Positions 1 through 6,481 are shown, counted from the first letter of the stretch. The stretch: DNA of 6,481 nucleotides from an uncultured Prevotellaceae bacterium (GCA_947306845.1 CAMZHP010000192.1:1-6481), one strand, 5' to 3'. A program made the numbers and translations. Notes: a model not told the origin generated them from the letters alone.

Positions 1-47
1 AATTTTCAATCTTCAATTGGTTCCGCCTGTCTTCGTTGTTTCTGATG

Positions 48-77
48 CAAAGATAAGGCGGATTTGAGCACCCACAA
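48..77 (-). promoter_or_regulatory. Leftward Bacteroidota-type promoter
   Basis: Read on the minus strand, TTG (77-75) is followed after exactly 19 bases by TATCTTTG (55-48). This fits the Bacteroidota primary sigma consensus, a TTG-containing -33 box and a TAnnTTTG -7 box about 19-21 bases apart. Transcription would start near positions 40-44 and run off the left edge, so the driven gene lies outside the window and this end is its 5' leader. The promoter sits beyond the two dyads that follow the lyase gene, which suggests a new transcription unit. The match is by eye; the exact -7 box and correct spacing make it fairly convincing. Confidence 0.6.
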
Positions 78-107
78 TATTTTTCCCGCTTTATTTCCCA
101 AACAGCA

Positions 108-172
108 TGCGACAGACCGCCCCATCTGCGACAGACGAGCAAAAACCCGTCTCATCTGTCGCAAACGGGGCG
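108..172. repeat. Composite inverted/direct repeat (long imperfect dyad)
   Basis: TGCGACAGAC occurs twice in direct orientation (108-117 and 127-136), and its inverted core CTGTCGCA lies at 156-163. The second copy extends to a 13-base stem, 127-139 against 151-163, with one C/A mismatch on the plus strand. On the minus-strand RNA that position becomes a G-U pair, so the stem is fully paired. The 11-base loop (140-150) contains an A5 run. Outside it, CGCCCC (118-123) pairs with GGGGCG (167-172), giving a nested dyad of 55 bases. It lies between the lyase gene and the leftward promoter. It could be a transcription terminator, a REP-like dispersed palindrome or an operator; the sequence alone does not decide. 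Confidence 0.6.
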
Positions 173-195
173 CAACATGTAGTTTTTTTATGCAG

Positions 196-239
196 TGTGA
201 TTATTGGATGATCATTGGGGACTGCTCCCAATAATCACA
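196..239 (-). terminator. Hairpin overlapping the lyase stop codon, possible terminator
   Basis: TGTGATTATTGG (196-207) and CCAATAATCACA (228-239) are perfect 12-base inverted arms around a 20-base loop. The lyase stop codon TGA (237-235) lies inside the right arm. A second hairpin, ATTGGG (214-219) with CCCAAT (227-232) and a 7-base loop, uses part of the same right arm, so the two folds exclude each other. The loop also contains the palindrome ATGATCAT (208-215). On the minus-strand RNA the stem is followed by an A-rich rather than a U-rich run, so it is not a textbook intrinsic terminator in that direction. On the plus strand the T7 run (183-189) precedes the stem. It may instead protect the mRNA 3' end. 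Confidence 0.4.
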
Positions 240-1455
240 ATTTTTGTCCTACGGCATTGCATCTTTTCCCATTCTTCACAATGATCAGTTGCCCATTGCG
301 GAGATATTTTTGTGGAAGGTCCGTCTTGGCATCTTCTTTGATGGGGCTTGACACGGCATCGGTGGTGGCAGGGCGTTCATAGGGTCCCATGTCGCGTTGA
401 AGTCCTGAGACAGTGCGTCTGAGGAAGGGAAAGTCGGCAAGCAAACTTTCAGGTATATCGTGACTAGCGTCGCCGGCGTCCACCATCTTGCTGTCGGCGG
501 CAAGGCGTGCAAAACGCCGTGGCAGCGAACCGTCAATAGCTCTTGGCATGAGCGCATCATCCTCGTCGAGAGAGACGAAGTCATCGGCGCCGATGCCTGT
601 CACCAAATGATGGGTCCATCCATTTTTTGACATAGGCGAGGAGATGGCATTGTAATCGTCTTCTCCCACACAAATCTCCTGTTTGCCCAGACAGATGTTG
701 TTGTAGAATTTGGTGTTGGCGTTGGAACCGCCCGATTCGAACATGAAATCATAGCTGTTGTTGAATGCCAGGCATCCGATGAGCACATGCCCGCCCTTAT
801 GGTTGTTGCAGTCGAAACCTTTCACGCTGCTGCCGGCATTACAGTTGAAAGCCACACAGTTATAGGCATAGTGGATGCCTTTGGACGAACCACCCGTTCC
901 ATTTCCGCCAAGTTTGATGCCGTTGCCATTCCCTGAAAACGACATCGACCCACTTTTTTTGATATAGTCCTTTACCCATTGATGGTCTTCAGCCTTTCCT
1001 GAATCCCATGCCCAGCACTCGGCCAGCACGACATCGTAGTCGGTCTCGTAGAGATCCCATGCGTCGTCGCTGTTGTGCCATGCACGGCAACGTATAAACC
1101 GGTTGCCCTTTCCGTTGTGCATCTTGCAGGCAAAGCCGTCAGCGTCGGAGCCGTAGTTGGTGTCATAATCGCAGTTGTGGTGTGAGTCGCAGTCGATCAC
1201 GTCGTTGTAGGCACAATAGGTGCCGTCGTTTTGGCTCATGTTGGGGAAGGTGTCACTGAATTTGTGGCCGAAGCCCAACTGAAGTCCAGTATCTAGGTTA
1301 TAGGAAAACTCGCAGCGCTCTATCTTGTTGTGTGAACCTTCAAGTTTGATACCGTTGTCAGCTGCATGAGTGATGTGCAGTCCGAAAAGCCACCAGTAGT
1401 TGCCGGTAAGGAGTATGCCTCTGTCGCCAATGCTCTGGTCGGTCAGCTGCTGCAC
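235..1455 (-). CDS. PL9 lyase 3' fragment: catalytic beta-helix and C-terminal tail
   Basis: A 406-codon frame from a GTG at 1455, probably not a true start because it simply continues the split lyase. It carries repeating beta-helix coils rich in Asn and Cys. The DADG motif (second Asp residue 106) and DDAWD (Asp130, Asp131, Asp134) match in order and spacing the calcium ligands I recall for Dickeya Pel9A (Asp209, 233, 234, 237): 24 residues from the first to the second Asp in both. GNGIKLGG holds Lys181, the counterpart of the catalytic base Lys273. The Asp-to-Lys interval is 47 residues here against 36 in Pel9A, so the intervening loop is longer. Add 274 for numbering in the restored protein (Asp380, 404, 405, 408; Lys455). 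The last 24 residues (KYLRNGQLIIV...AVGQKL) resemble the short tails of secreted Prevotella proteins. All recognisable active-site residues are intact, but this piece alone has no export signal. Confidence 0.85.
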   Translation of the reverse strand: MQQLTDQSIGDRGILLTGNYWWLFGLHITHAADNGIKLEGSHNKIERCEFSYNLDTGLQLGFGHKFSDTFPNMSQNDGTYCAYNDVIDCDSHHNCDYDTNYGSDADGFACKMHNGKGNRFIRCRAWHNSDDAWDLYETDYDVVLAECWAWDSGKAEDHQWVKDYIKKSGSMSFSGNGNGIKLGGNGTGGSSKGIHYAYNCVAFNCNAGSSVKGFDCNNHKGGHVLIGCLAFNNSYDFMFESGGSNANTKFYNNICLGKQEICVGEDDYNAISSPMSKNGWTHHLVTGIGADDFVSLDEDDALMPRAIDGSLPRRFARLAADSKMVDAGDASHDIPESLLADFPFLRRTVSGLQRDMGPYERPATTDAVSSPIKEDAKTDLPQKYLRNGQLIIVKNGKRCNAVGQKL

Positions 1456-2276
1456 GAAGTCAACACCGGCTTCTCATCCTCATAGCTTCTGATGATAATG
1501 GGGGCATCGGCCGCACCAGAGGAACTGATACGCACGGTGTATTTCTTGCCGTCCTTTTTCATCGTGGGTTTGTACGTCCCACCCCGGCACACTATATGGT
1601 CGCCCGCAACAGCTTTGTCAACAGCATACTGCAGGTTATACCATGGCCTTTCCAACGTGCCGTCCCCGGCTGTGTCACTGCCATCAGGCGAGATGTAATA
1701 TGTGTGCAATGCCTCGGGGAAAGGCTTTGTAGGCACAGGCACTCCCTCTGTGATATAGGTGGAGTCATTAGGTTCCACGGGTGTTCCGCCAGCAACATGT
1801 AGGGTAATCTCTATGTCGTCCAGATAGATTGTGCCGCTGAGACAGGTGAAACGTATCCTGACCTCGGTATCCTCCTCTGTGCAATTGGTCTTAAACGAGC
1901 TGCTGCCGTAGGGTGTCGATGACGACACGGTGGCCGTGCCAAGCTCTGTCCATGTGATTCCTCCGTCGACAGACTTTTCCACTTTCAGCTTTTTGCCACT
2001 GCCAGAGGCGCGGTGCTTGAATGTGACACGGCCTGGCTGTGGAAGGACAGGCGTGACGAGATAGGCATTGCTGCTCATGGTAGCCCTTTTGCTTCCATTG
2101 TCATTTTTGCCATACACTCCCTTGGCGAGCCAAATGCCCGATGCCAGTGATGCCTGAGTCTCTGAGGAGGATGATGACGAGGGCAGACCAGTTTCAAAAT
2201 CCTCAGACAGGACATCACTTGCCTGGACCATCGTGACGCAGAATAATATCAGGATGAGCGAAAACAGTTTTTTCAT
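1443..2276 (-). CDS. PL9 lyase 5' fragment: signal peptide, beta-sandwich, helix cap
   Basis: The start at 2276 is chosen because a signal peptide follows at once: MKKLFSLILILFCVTMVQA, with likely cleavage after VQA and no lipobox. An in-frame ATG at 2333 would only add a polar 19-residue leader. Residues about 20-161 (from DVLSEDFETG to LDDIEITLHV) look like a jelly-roll beta-sandwich of the carbohydrate-binding or choice-of-anchor kind; I cannot name the exact family. A Pro/Thr-rich linker follows. From about residue 192, TYYISPDGSD and later GDHIVCRGGTYK are typical of the N-terminal cap of PL9-type beta-helices. The frame then leaves the family pattern after PVL and ends at TSCSS, 277 residues from the chosen start. 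No Shine-Dalgarno is seen; the upstream stretch is A/T-rich, as is usual in Bacteroidota. Confidence 0.8.
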   Translation of the reverse strand: MKKLFSLILILFCVTMVQASDVLSEDFETGLPSSSSSSETQASLASGIWLAKGVYGKNDNGSKRATMSSNAYLVTPVLPQPGRVTFKHRASGSGKKLKVEKSVDGGITWTELGTATVSSSTPYGSSSFKTNCTEEDTEVRIRFTCLSGTIYLDDIEITLHVAGGTPVEPNDSTYITEGVPVPTKPFPEALHTYYISPDGSDTAGDGTLERPWYNLQYAVDKAVAGDHIVCRGGTYKPTMKKDGKKYTVRISSSGAADAPIIIRSYEDEKPVLTSCSS

Positions 2277-2414
2277 GATGGTTTGCAATTGGTTGTTATT
2301 TGATAAGAATATGTATTGGCCAAACTCGCACATACGCCGTCATTTCGATTCTTTATCTTACAGCGGCAGGAATTCACCGTTCTCAATGAACTAAGTATAC
2401 TTCCAGAAGTAGAA

Positions 2415-5400
2415 TCAAGCAACATCCTGGTTTTCTGCCCACTGTTCGCACTGCTTCAGAACTACGTTCATGGCATCTTCGGCTTCCTCTGGTGGGTACT
2501 TATACTTTTTCAGCAATCGCTTCACCAAACGGCGCATATTGGCACGTTCTGCCTCTCTGCGGTTCCAGTCAATGGTACGGTTTCTTCTGAGCATGTCTGT
2601 TAAATCCTTCGTCAGTTCCACCAATTGGTCATTGGTATAGAAGTCTTTCACAGCCTGTGGACGGGTCAGGGCATCATAGAAGGCTTTCTCTTCATTTGAA
2701 AGACCTAATTCATTGCCTTGCTGCTCGGCGTCCATCATTTCCTGAGCCAGTTTCTGCAACTCTTTGATGACCTCTTCATTGGTGATTAAGCCATTGATAT
2801 AACGGTTAAGTGTTTCGCTGAATCTGTTGCTGAACAACTCGCCAGTAACAATGTTTGAACGAACCATTGTACGAACACGGCCACGCAGCAAGTCTTCGAG
2901 CAACTTTGCAGCAAGATTCTTTTCCTTCATCTTCTTTACCTCTTCCATGAATTTCTCATCAAAGAGGGAGAACTCTGTTTGCTCATCGAAAAGATTCACA
3001 ACACCATCACTCTGAACGCTCTGCTCAATCAAGGATGCAATACGATTGTTGATTTCCTTCTTGGTAATTTTGCCCGGGTTCTGGAGTCGTATAATGAGGA
3101 TTCGTACTGATTCCATGAAACTGACCTCAAAACGCTCTTCCTCAATGAGCAGGGAACGGCAAAGAGTTACTGCCTGACGGAGAAGTGAAGCGTTCTTGAT
3201 GAATTCCTTGCAAGCATCTGCTTTATCAGGTGCAATCAGGAAGTTAACAGCACCTTTTATCAACTGGGCACGTTTGGCAGGTGAACCATGATGGAAACAT
3301 TGTGCCAACGAAAGTTTGCTTTCTTTGCCGAGTGCTGCCAATGTTCGCTCAGGGAGCAACTTGCTGTAATCATAACCGTGAAGCAAATCACGGCAGATTT
3401 CCAATTTCTCCTTGAACTCAGCGTATGCTTTTTCCTTGATGTCGTTGTTGCCGTAGTTGTCGCGGTCACGCTTGGTGTAGCGTTTCATGGCATCCTTCAA
3501 GGCAGCAGCAATCCCCACATAGTCAACAATCAAGCCTCCTGCCTTCTCCGGGAACACCCGGTTCACTCGTGCAATGGCTTGCATGAGGTTGTGGTCCTTC
3601 ATGGGCTTATACACATACATGGTAGCCAGTGATGGCACGTCAAAGCCGGTCAGCCACATGTCCACCACAATGGCAATCTTCATGGGGTCATTCTCATCTT
3701 TGAACTTCTTGGCAAGTTCCTTCTTGTAGGCTTTGCCACCGATGATGTCTGCCCATTCCTCTGGGTCTTGATTGCCGCTTGTCATGACTACCTTCACTTT
3801 CTCTGTCCAGTCAGGACGGAGTTCAAGAATGCGCTTGTATATCTTCATGGCTATCGGACGAGAGTAGGCGACGAGCATAGCCTTGCCACAGCAGACGTAC
3901 TGGCGGTTGTCCTCATAGTGGGCGATGATGTCCGTCACAAGGTCATTGATAGTTGCATCGTTGCCAAGAAGCGCATCCATGTGCGACATTTCTTTCTTGT
4001 TCTCTTCCAAGTCTGCTTCTGATGCACCTTCTTCTCTCAGCCTGTCGTACTCAGCATCAATCTTAGCAAGAACCTCATCATTGAGTTTCAACTTAACGAC
4101 ACGGCTTTCATAATAGACAGGTCTTGTGGCACCGTCATTGACAGCCTGAGTCATATCATAAACATCGATGTCATCGCCAAAGATTTCGCGTGTGTCTCTG
4201 TCTTTGTCTGAGATGGGTGTTCCTGTGAAGCCGATGTATGAAGCATGGGGCAATGAGTTGCGAATTTTACGGGCAGCGCCGATATGCACATTACCCTCGG
4301 TGTCAATCTTCTCTTCCATACCATACTGACCACGATGTGCCTCGTCGGTCATGACGATGATGTTCTGGCGTTCTGAGAGTGGTCCGTCCCAATCATCAAA
4401 CTTCTGCATGGTGGTGAAGATGATGCCGCCCGAATGACGGTTCTTCAGCAATGTTTTGAGCGATGTGTCATCGCCCTCCGCATTTCTGCTGGTACATTGC
4501 ACGGCACGCTGACGAAGGAAATCAACTGTGCGTGAGAACTGACCATACAGTTGTTCATCAAGGTCGTTGCGGTCTGTGATGACCACAATCGTAGGATTCA
4601 TGGCTTGCACCTTTGGGTGGTGTGCCAGGAAAACCATCGAAAGGCTTTTTCCAGAACCTTGCGTGTGCCAGAACACACCTATCTTGCCATCACCCTTAAC
4701 GGCTTCTTCTGCTCTTACGGCTGCTTTCTCCACCGCATAATACTGATGATAGCCCGCAAGAATCTTGGCATAACTGCCTTCGCGAACATCAAAGAGCATA
4801 TAGTTTTTCAGGAGGTTAAGAAACACCTTTGGAGTGAACACCGACTTGAAGGCAACATCATAGTCTGCCACCTCGCCAGTGGGCTGCTTCCATTCCATGT
4901 AGCGGTCTTCTTTGGCTGTTACCGTGCCTATTTTTGTGAGAGCCATGTCGCTCATCACATTGAAGGCATTGTAGATGAAGAGCGAAGGGATGAATTTTTG
5001 ATAGTTGCGCAATTGCAGATAGGCTTCGCTGGCATCAGTCTCTTCCCTGCTGGGTGATTTCAACTCTATGACCACCAACGGTAGACCATTCACAAACACC
5101 ACCATATCTGGTCTTTTTGTGTCAAGTTCCTTCACTGTAAATTGATTCACCACCAAGAAGTCGTTGCGCTCAGGATGCTCATAGTCAATGAAATTGGCCA
5201 CACGTGTCTTTTCGCCATATTGTCGTTCCACGCGCTTGTTGTCACGACCATAGTGGGCAAGTGACTCCGACACCATACCACTGTCGTGTTCCTCATCCTC
5301 AGATTTGTATGAGTGCTGTGTGAAGGTCACTTCAATGCCATACTGCAACATCTGCGTGAACTTGAAGTTGCACTCGTAAAGCGAACTCCCCTCTATCTGA

Positions 5401-5600
5401 TGCAGTTTCTTGATGGCATCATCAATGGCAGATGCTGGCAATGTGGGATTGATGCGCTGCAAAGACTCTTGCAGCACATCATCCAATATTGGATTGGTAT
5501 AGTCACGCTCTACATCAGGACCATACTTGTATTTGAATCCCAAATCTTGAAACAAAGCAATCAATGCCTGTTCATATTCATTTTCTGTGAGACCTGCCAT
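2415..5600 (-). CDS. hsdR: Type I restriction enzyme, R (motor/endonuclease) subunit
   Basis: A complete 1061-residue HsdR, normal for the family. It joins HsdM and HsdS to translocate DNA with ATP and cut unmodified DNA far from the recognition site. The N-terminal PD-(D/E)xK nuclease shows Asp165 (RPDMVVFV), Glu179 and Lys181 (VIELKSP), followed by the type I QxxxY motif (Gln196, Tyr200). The SF2 motor follows: Walker A GSGKS (315-319), motif Ia around VVITDRNDLDEQ (339-350), DEAH (419-422), FTGTP (458-462), motif V around TGFD (651-654) and motif VI QAIARVNR (674-681). The C-terminal third is charged and helical, as expected for the region contacting the methylase core. All key residues are present, so the subunit looks functional. 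The start MAGLTENEYE fits related HsdR proteins; AAGAAG (5620-5615) lies 14 bases upstream, a weak ribosome site. It lies 85 bases after fic in the same orientation, so one operon is likely. No hsdM or hsdS is in view. Confidence 0.97.
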   Translation of the reverse strand: MAGLTENEYEQALIALFQDLGFKYKYGPDVERDYTNPILDDVLQESLQRINPTLPASAIDDAIKKLHQIEGSSLYECNFKFTQMLQYGIEVTFTQHSYKSEDEEHDSGMVSESLAHYGRDNKRVERQYGEKTRVANFIDYEHPERNDFLVVNQFTVKELDTKRPDMVVFVNGLPLVVIELKSPSREETDASEAYLQLRNYQKFIPSLFIYNAFNVMSDMALTKIGTVTAKEDRYMEWKQPTGEVADYDVAFKSVFTPKVFLNLLKNYMLFDVREGSYAKILAGYHQYYAVEKAAVRAEEAVKGDGKIGVFWHTQGSGKSLSMVFLAHHPKVQAMNPTIVVITDRNDLDEQLYGQFSRTVDFLRQRAVQCTSRNAEGDDTSLKTLLKNRHSGGIIFTTMQKFDDWDGPLSERQNIIVMTDEAHRGQYGMEEKIDTEGNVHIGAARKIRNSLPHASYIGFTGTPISDKDRDTREIFGDDIDVYDMTQAVNDGATRPVYYESRVVKLKLNDEVLAKIDAEYDRLREEGASEADLEENKKEMSHMDALLGNDATINDLVTDIIAHYEDNRQYVCCGKAMLVAYSRPIAMKIYKRILELRPDWTEKVKVVMTSGNQDPEEWADIIGGKAYKKELAKKFKDENDPMKIAIVVDMWLTGFDVPSLATMYVYKPMKDHNLMQAIARVNRVFPEKAGGLIVDYVGIAAALKDAMKRYTKRDRDNYGNNDIKEKAYAEFKEKLEICRDLLHGYDYSKLLPERTLAALGKESKLSLAQCFHHGSPAKRAQLIKGAVNFLIAPDKADACKEFIKNASLLRQAVTLCRSLLIEEERFEVSFMESVRILIIRLQNPGKITKKEINNRIASLIEQSVQSDGVVNLFDEQTEFSLFDEKFMEEVKKMKEKNLAAKLLEDLLRGRVRTMVRSNIVTGELFSNRFSETLNRYINGLITNEEVIKELQKLAQEMMDAEQQGNELGLSNEEKAFYDALTRPQAVKDFYTNDQLVELTKDLTDMLRRNRTIDWNRREAERANMRRLVKRLLKKYKYPPEEAEDAMNVVLKQCEQWAENQDVA

Positions 5601-5644
5601 TATATCATTTTAATCTTCTTGTTGAATTATCATTCGACAAACCT

Positions 5645-5679
5645 CTCGTTCGGCAAAGTTCAAACGAGTTAGGCTTTGC
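5645..5679. repeat. Interleaved inverted repeats in the fic-hsdR gap
   Basis: CTCGTT (5645-5650) is complementary to AACGAG (5663-5668), and GCAAAG (5653-5658) to CTTTGC (5674-5679). The order A-B-A'-B' is that of an H-type pseudoknot with connecting segments of 2, 4 and 5 bases; otherwise the two hairpins are mutually exclusive. In the minus-strand mRNA this lies between the fic stop and the hsdR start, where it could influence translation or processing. The arms are short, so chance is possible. Confidence 0.3.
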
Positions 5680-5685
5680 TCTCTC

Positions 5686-6481
5686 TTAATCGGTTTGTTC
5701 GTAATAATAAGAATAATCTATGCCCTTCATAAATATTTCGCGGTCATCAATCTTGTCGGTCATTGCTTGTTGGAGCAACGATTTGATGGCGCTGGCATCT
5801 GTTGTACTCCTTCGCATTGCCTCAAGATAGTCTTTCTTATCTATCTTACTCCAGTCAACGCAAAGTTTCAGTTGTTTCTTGAATATTAAATCAAGCCAAA
5901 TACGGGTTGAGCGGCCATTGCCCTCCATAAAAGGATGGGCCACGTTCATCTCTACATATTTATTCACAATCTCGTCAAATGTTGTTTCAGGCATCTGCTC
6001 GATGATACTCAGATTTTTCATCAGATACTCGGCACGACAAAAGAGTGTGCCGTCTTTCCAAATCGTCTTGGTTCGTATCTGGCCTGCGAAGTCATACAAC
6101 CCTCCGAAGAGGTAAGCATGAATCTGCTGCAAGCATTTTATTGTCCCAGGCTCCAGTGTGTCAAGCAGCCCACTCTCCAGAAGCGTATATGCCTTCTTCT
6201 TGCTCTGTCCGTCGATGGAGTTGTCGCTATATACGAACCAGTCGAGGAAGGCTGTGGCCTTTTGGTTGGGAATCACCTTGGCGAGTGCCGTGATACCTTC
6301 GGCATCCATCATGTCTGTATTATACCGCTTGCCATCAGCAGCACGCAATTTCAGTTGGTTAGCGGCACTAACCAACTCATTCCCTTCTTTGCGCAGCTTG
6401 GTCTTGAGGTACTTCCAGTAGTTGCGAGTCTTGGCATAGTCGGGCTGTTCGTTGATGGCACCAATCACATCGAGCACAGAG
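5686..6481 (-). CDS. Fic-family protein with Bro-N-like N-terminal region (partial)
   Basis: The frame stays open through the right edge, so the true start is outside; the GTG at 6477 is internal. Residue numbers count from that codon. Residues 1 to about 80 (VLDVIGAINE..., NYWKYLK, QLKLRAADGKRY, FLDWF) resemble the Bro-N domain of phage-antirepressor-like proteins. The Fic fold follows, with LYDFAGQIRT and the flap-like KDGTLFCRAEYL (about 127-152). The full active-site motif is HPFMEGNGRSTR (181-192): His181 as base, Glu185 for magnesium, and the GNGR loop for phosphates. Such enzymes usually transfer AMP, or another phosphate-containing group, to a target hydroxyl. With the motif intact, this copy should be active; its target is unknown. 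NSIDGQ (86-91) resembles a degenerate form of the inhibitory [S/T]xxxE[G/N] motif. It precedes hsdR by 85 bases, and Fic genes of this kind are often found inside type I restriction operons. Whether it modifies HsdR, acts as a toxin or regulates the locus cannot be read from sequence. Confidence 0.93.
   Translation of the reverse strand, partial: SVLDVIGAINEQPDYAKTRNYWKYLKTKLRKEGNELVSAANQLKLRAADGKRYNTDMMDAEGITALAKVIPNQKATAFLDWFVYSDNSIDGQSKKKAYTLLESGLLDTLEPGTIKCLQQIHAYLFGGLYDFAGQIRTKTIWKDGTLFCRAEYLMKNLSIIEQMPETTFDEIVNKYVEMNVAHPFMEGNGRSTRIWLDLIFKKQLKLCVDWSKIDKKDYLEAMRRSTTDASAIKSLLQQAMTDKIDDREIFMKGIDYSYYYEQTD

Larger units (their letters stand above)
235..2276 (-). pseudogene. Secreted family PL9 pectate lyase, split by a 1-base frameshift
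   Basis: The two overlapping frames below make one gene. At 1464-1459 the coding strand reads GTTGAC, which runs into TGA after PVLTSCSS. One extra G (GTTGGAC) would give PVLDFVQQLTDQSIGDRG, joining the frames without a stop into a 680-residue protein. That product has a signal peptide, a beta-sandwich domain, a right-handed parallel beta-helix of the PL9 type and a short C-terminal tail. PL9 enzymes cleave polygalacturonate or related acidic polysaccharides by calcium-dependent beta-elimination; the signal peptide sends it to the periplasm or beyond. As written, the secreted fragment lacks the active site and the catalytic fragment lacks the signal. No slippery heptamer suitable for programmed -1 frameshifting is visible. 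No other stop interrupts either half, so the lesion is recent or a sequencing/assembly error. It starts 138 bases after hsdR ends; I find no convincing promoter in that gap. Confidence 0.85.

Noticed and set aside
1443..1470. Programmed ribosomal frameshift joining the two lyase frames
   Set aside because: A -1 slip would be needed, but CCG GTG TTG is not a slippery heptamer and re-pairing would be poor. A simple indel or sequence error is more likely.
2393..2411. Palindromes AAGTATACTT and TACTTC-CA-GAAGTA just after hsdR, considered as a terminator
   Set aside because: The arms are short, the loop would be only two bases and no U-run follows, so termination cannot be supported.
2277..2414. 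Promoter for the lyase gene in the 138-base gap
   Set aside because: No TAnnTTTG box with a TTG 19-21 bases upstream was found on the minus strand; the gap otherwise shows nothing I can interpret.
2316..2603. Plus-strand 95-codon frame spanning the lyase-hsdR gap
   Set aside because: Most of it is antisense to the hsdR 3' end; there is no recognisable domain or promoter, and the rest falls in the short intergenic gap.
3288..3632. Plus-strand open frames opposite hsdR, including this one and 4551-5057
   Set aside because: They lie antisense to a complete, motif-rich HsdR gene and encode no recognisable domain, so they are frame shadows.
5605..5685. Separate promoter for hsdR in the fic-hsdR gap
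   Set aside because: TTTG-containing near matches exist (GAACTTTG, GAGGTTTG), but each lacks the T of the -7 box and none has a TTG at the right distance.

Overview
The window looks like Bacteroidota DNA, most likely Prevotella or a close relative. Three things point there: the start sites lack strong Shine-Dalgarno sequences; a promoter of the form TTG-N19-TATCTTTG matches the Bacteroidota consensus; and the secreted polysaccharide lyase ends in a short NGQL...KNGKR...AVGQKL tail of a kind common on secreted Prevotella proteins. No species can be fixed from the sequence alone. All genes read leftward on the minus strand.

Right part (about 2415-6481): the distal end of a type I restriction-modification locus. 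A Fic-family protein with a Bro-N-like N-terminal region, cut by the right edge, is followed 85 bases later by a complete 1061-residue HsdR motor/endonuclease subunit. hsdM and hsdS are not in the window and would be expected further right. The short fic-hsdR gap contains two interleaved 6-base inverted repeats that could fold as a pseudoknot in the mRNA.

Middle-left part (235-2276): a secreted family 9 polysaccharide lyase (pectate lyase type), read as two overlapping frames. One missing base near 1461 splits a 680-residue protein into a 5' part (signal peptide, beta-sandwich domain, beta-helix cap) and a 3' part (all recognisable calcium and catalytic residues, C-terminal tail). Restoring one G in the coding strand gives an uninterrupted family-like protein, so this is either a very recent pseudogene or a sequence error.

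Left end (1-234): no coding sequence. It holds two strong dyads just past the lyase gene, one of them overlapping its stop codon, and then a leftward promoter for a gene beyond the left edge. This is a plausible end-of-unit and start-of-next-unit arrangement.

The genes form two functional groups: DNA defence (Fic plus HsdR) and plant pectin breakdown (lyase). Nothing in the sequence links them beyond orientation and proximity. I see no RNA genes, CRISPR array or insertion sequence.
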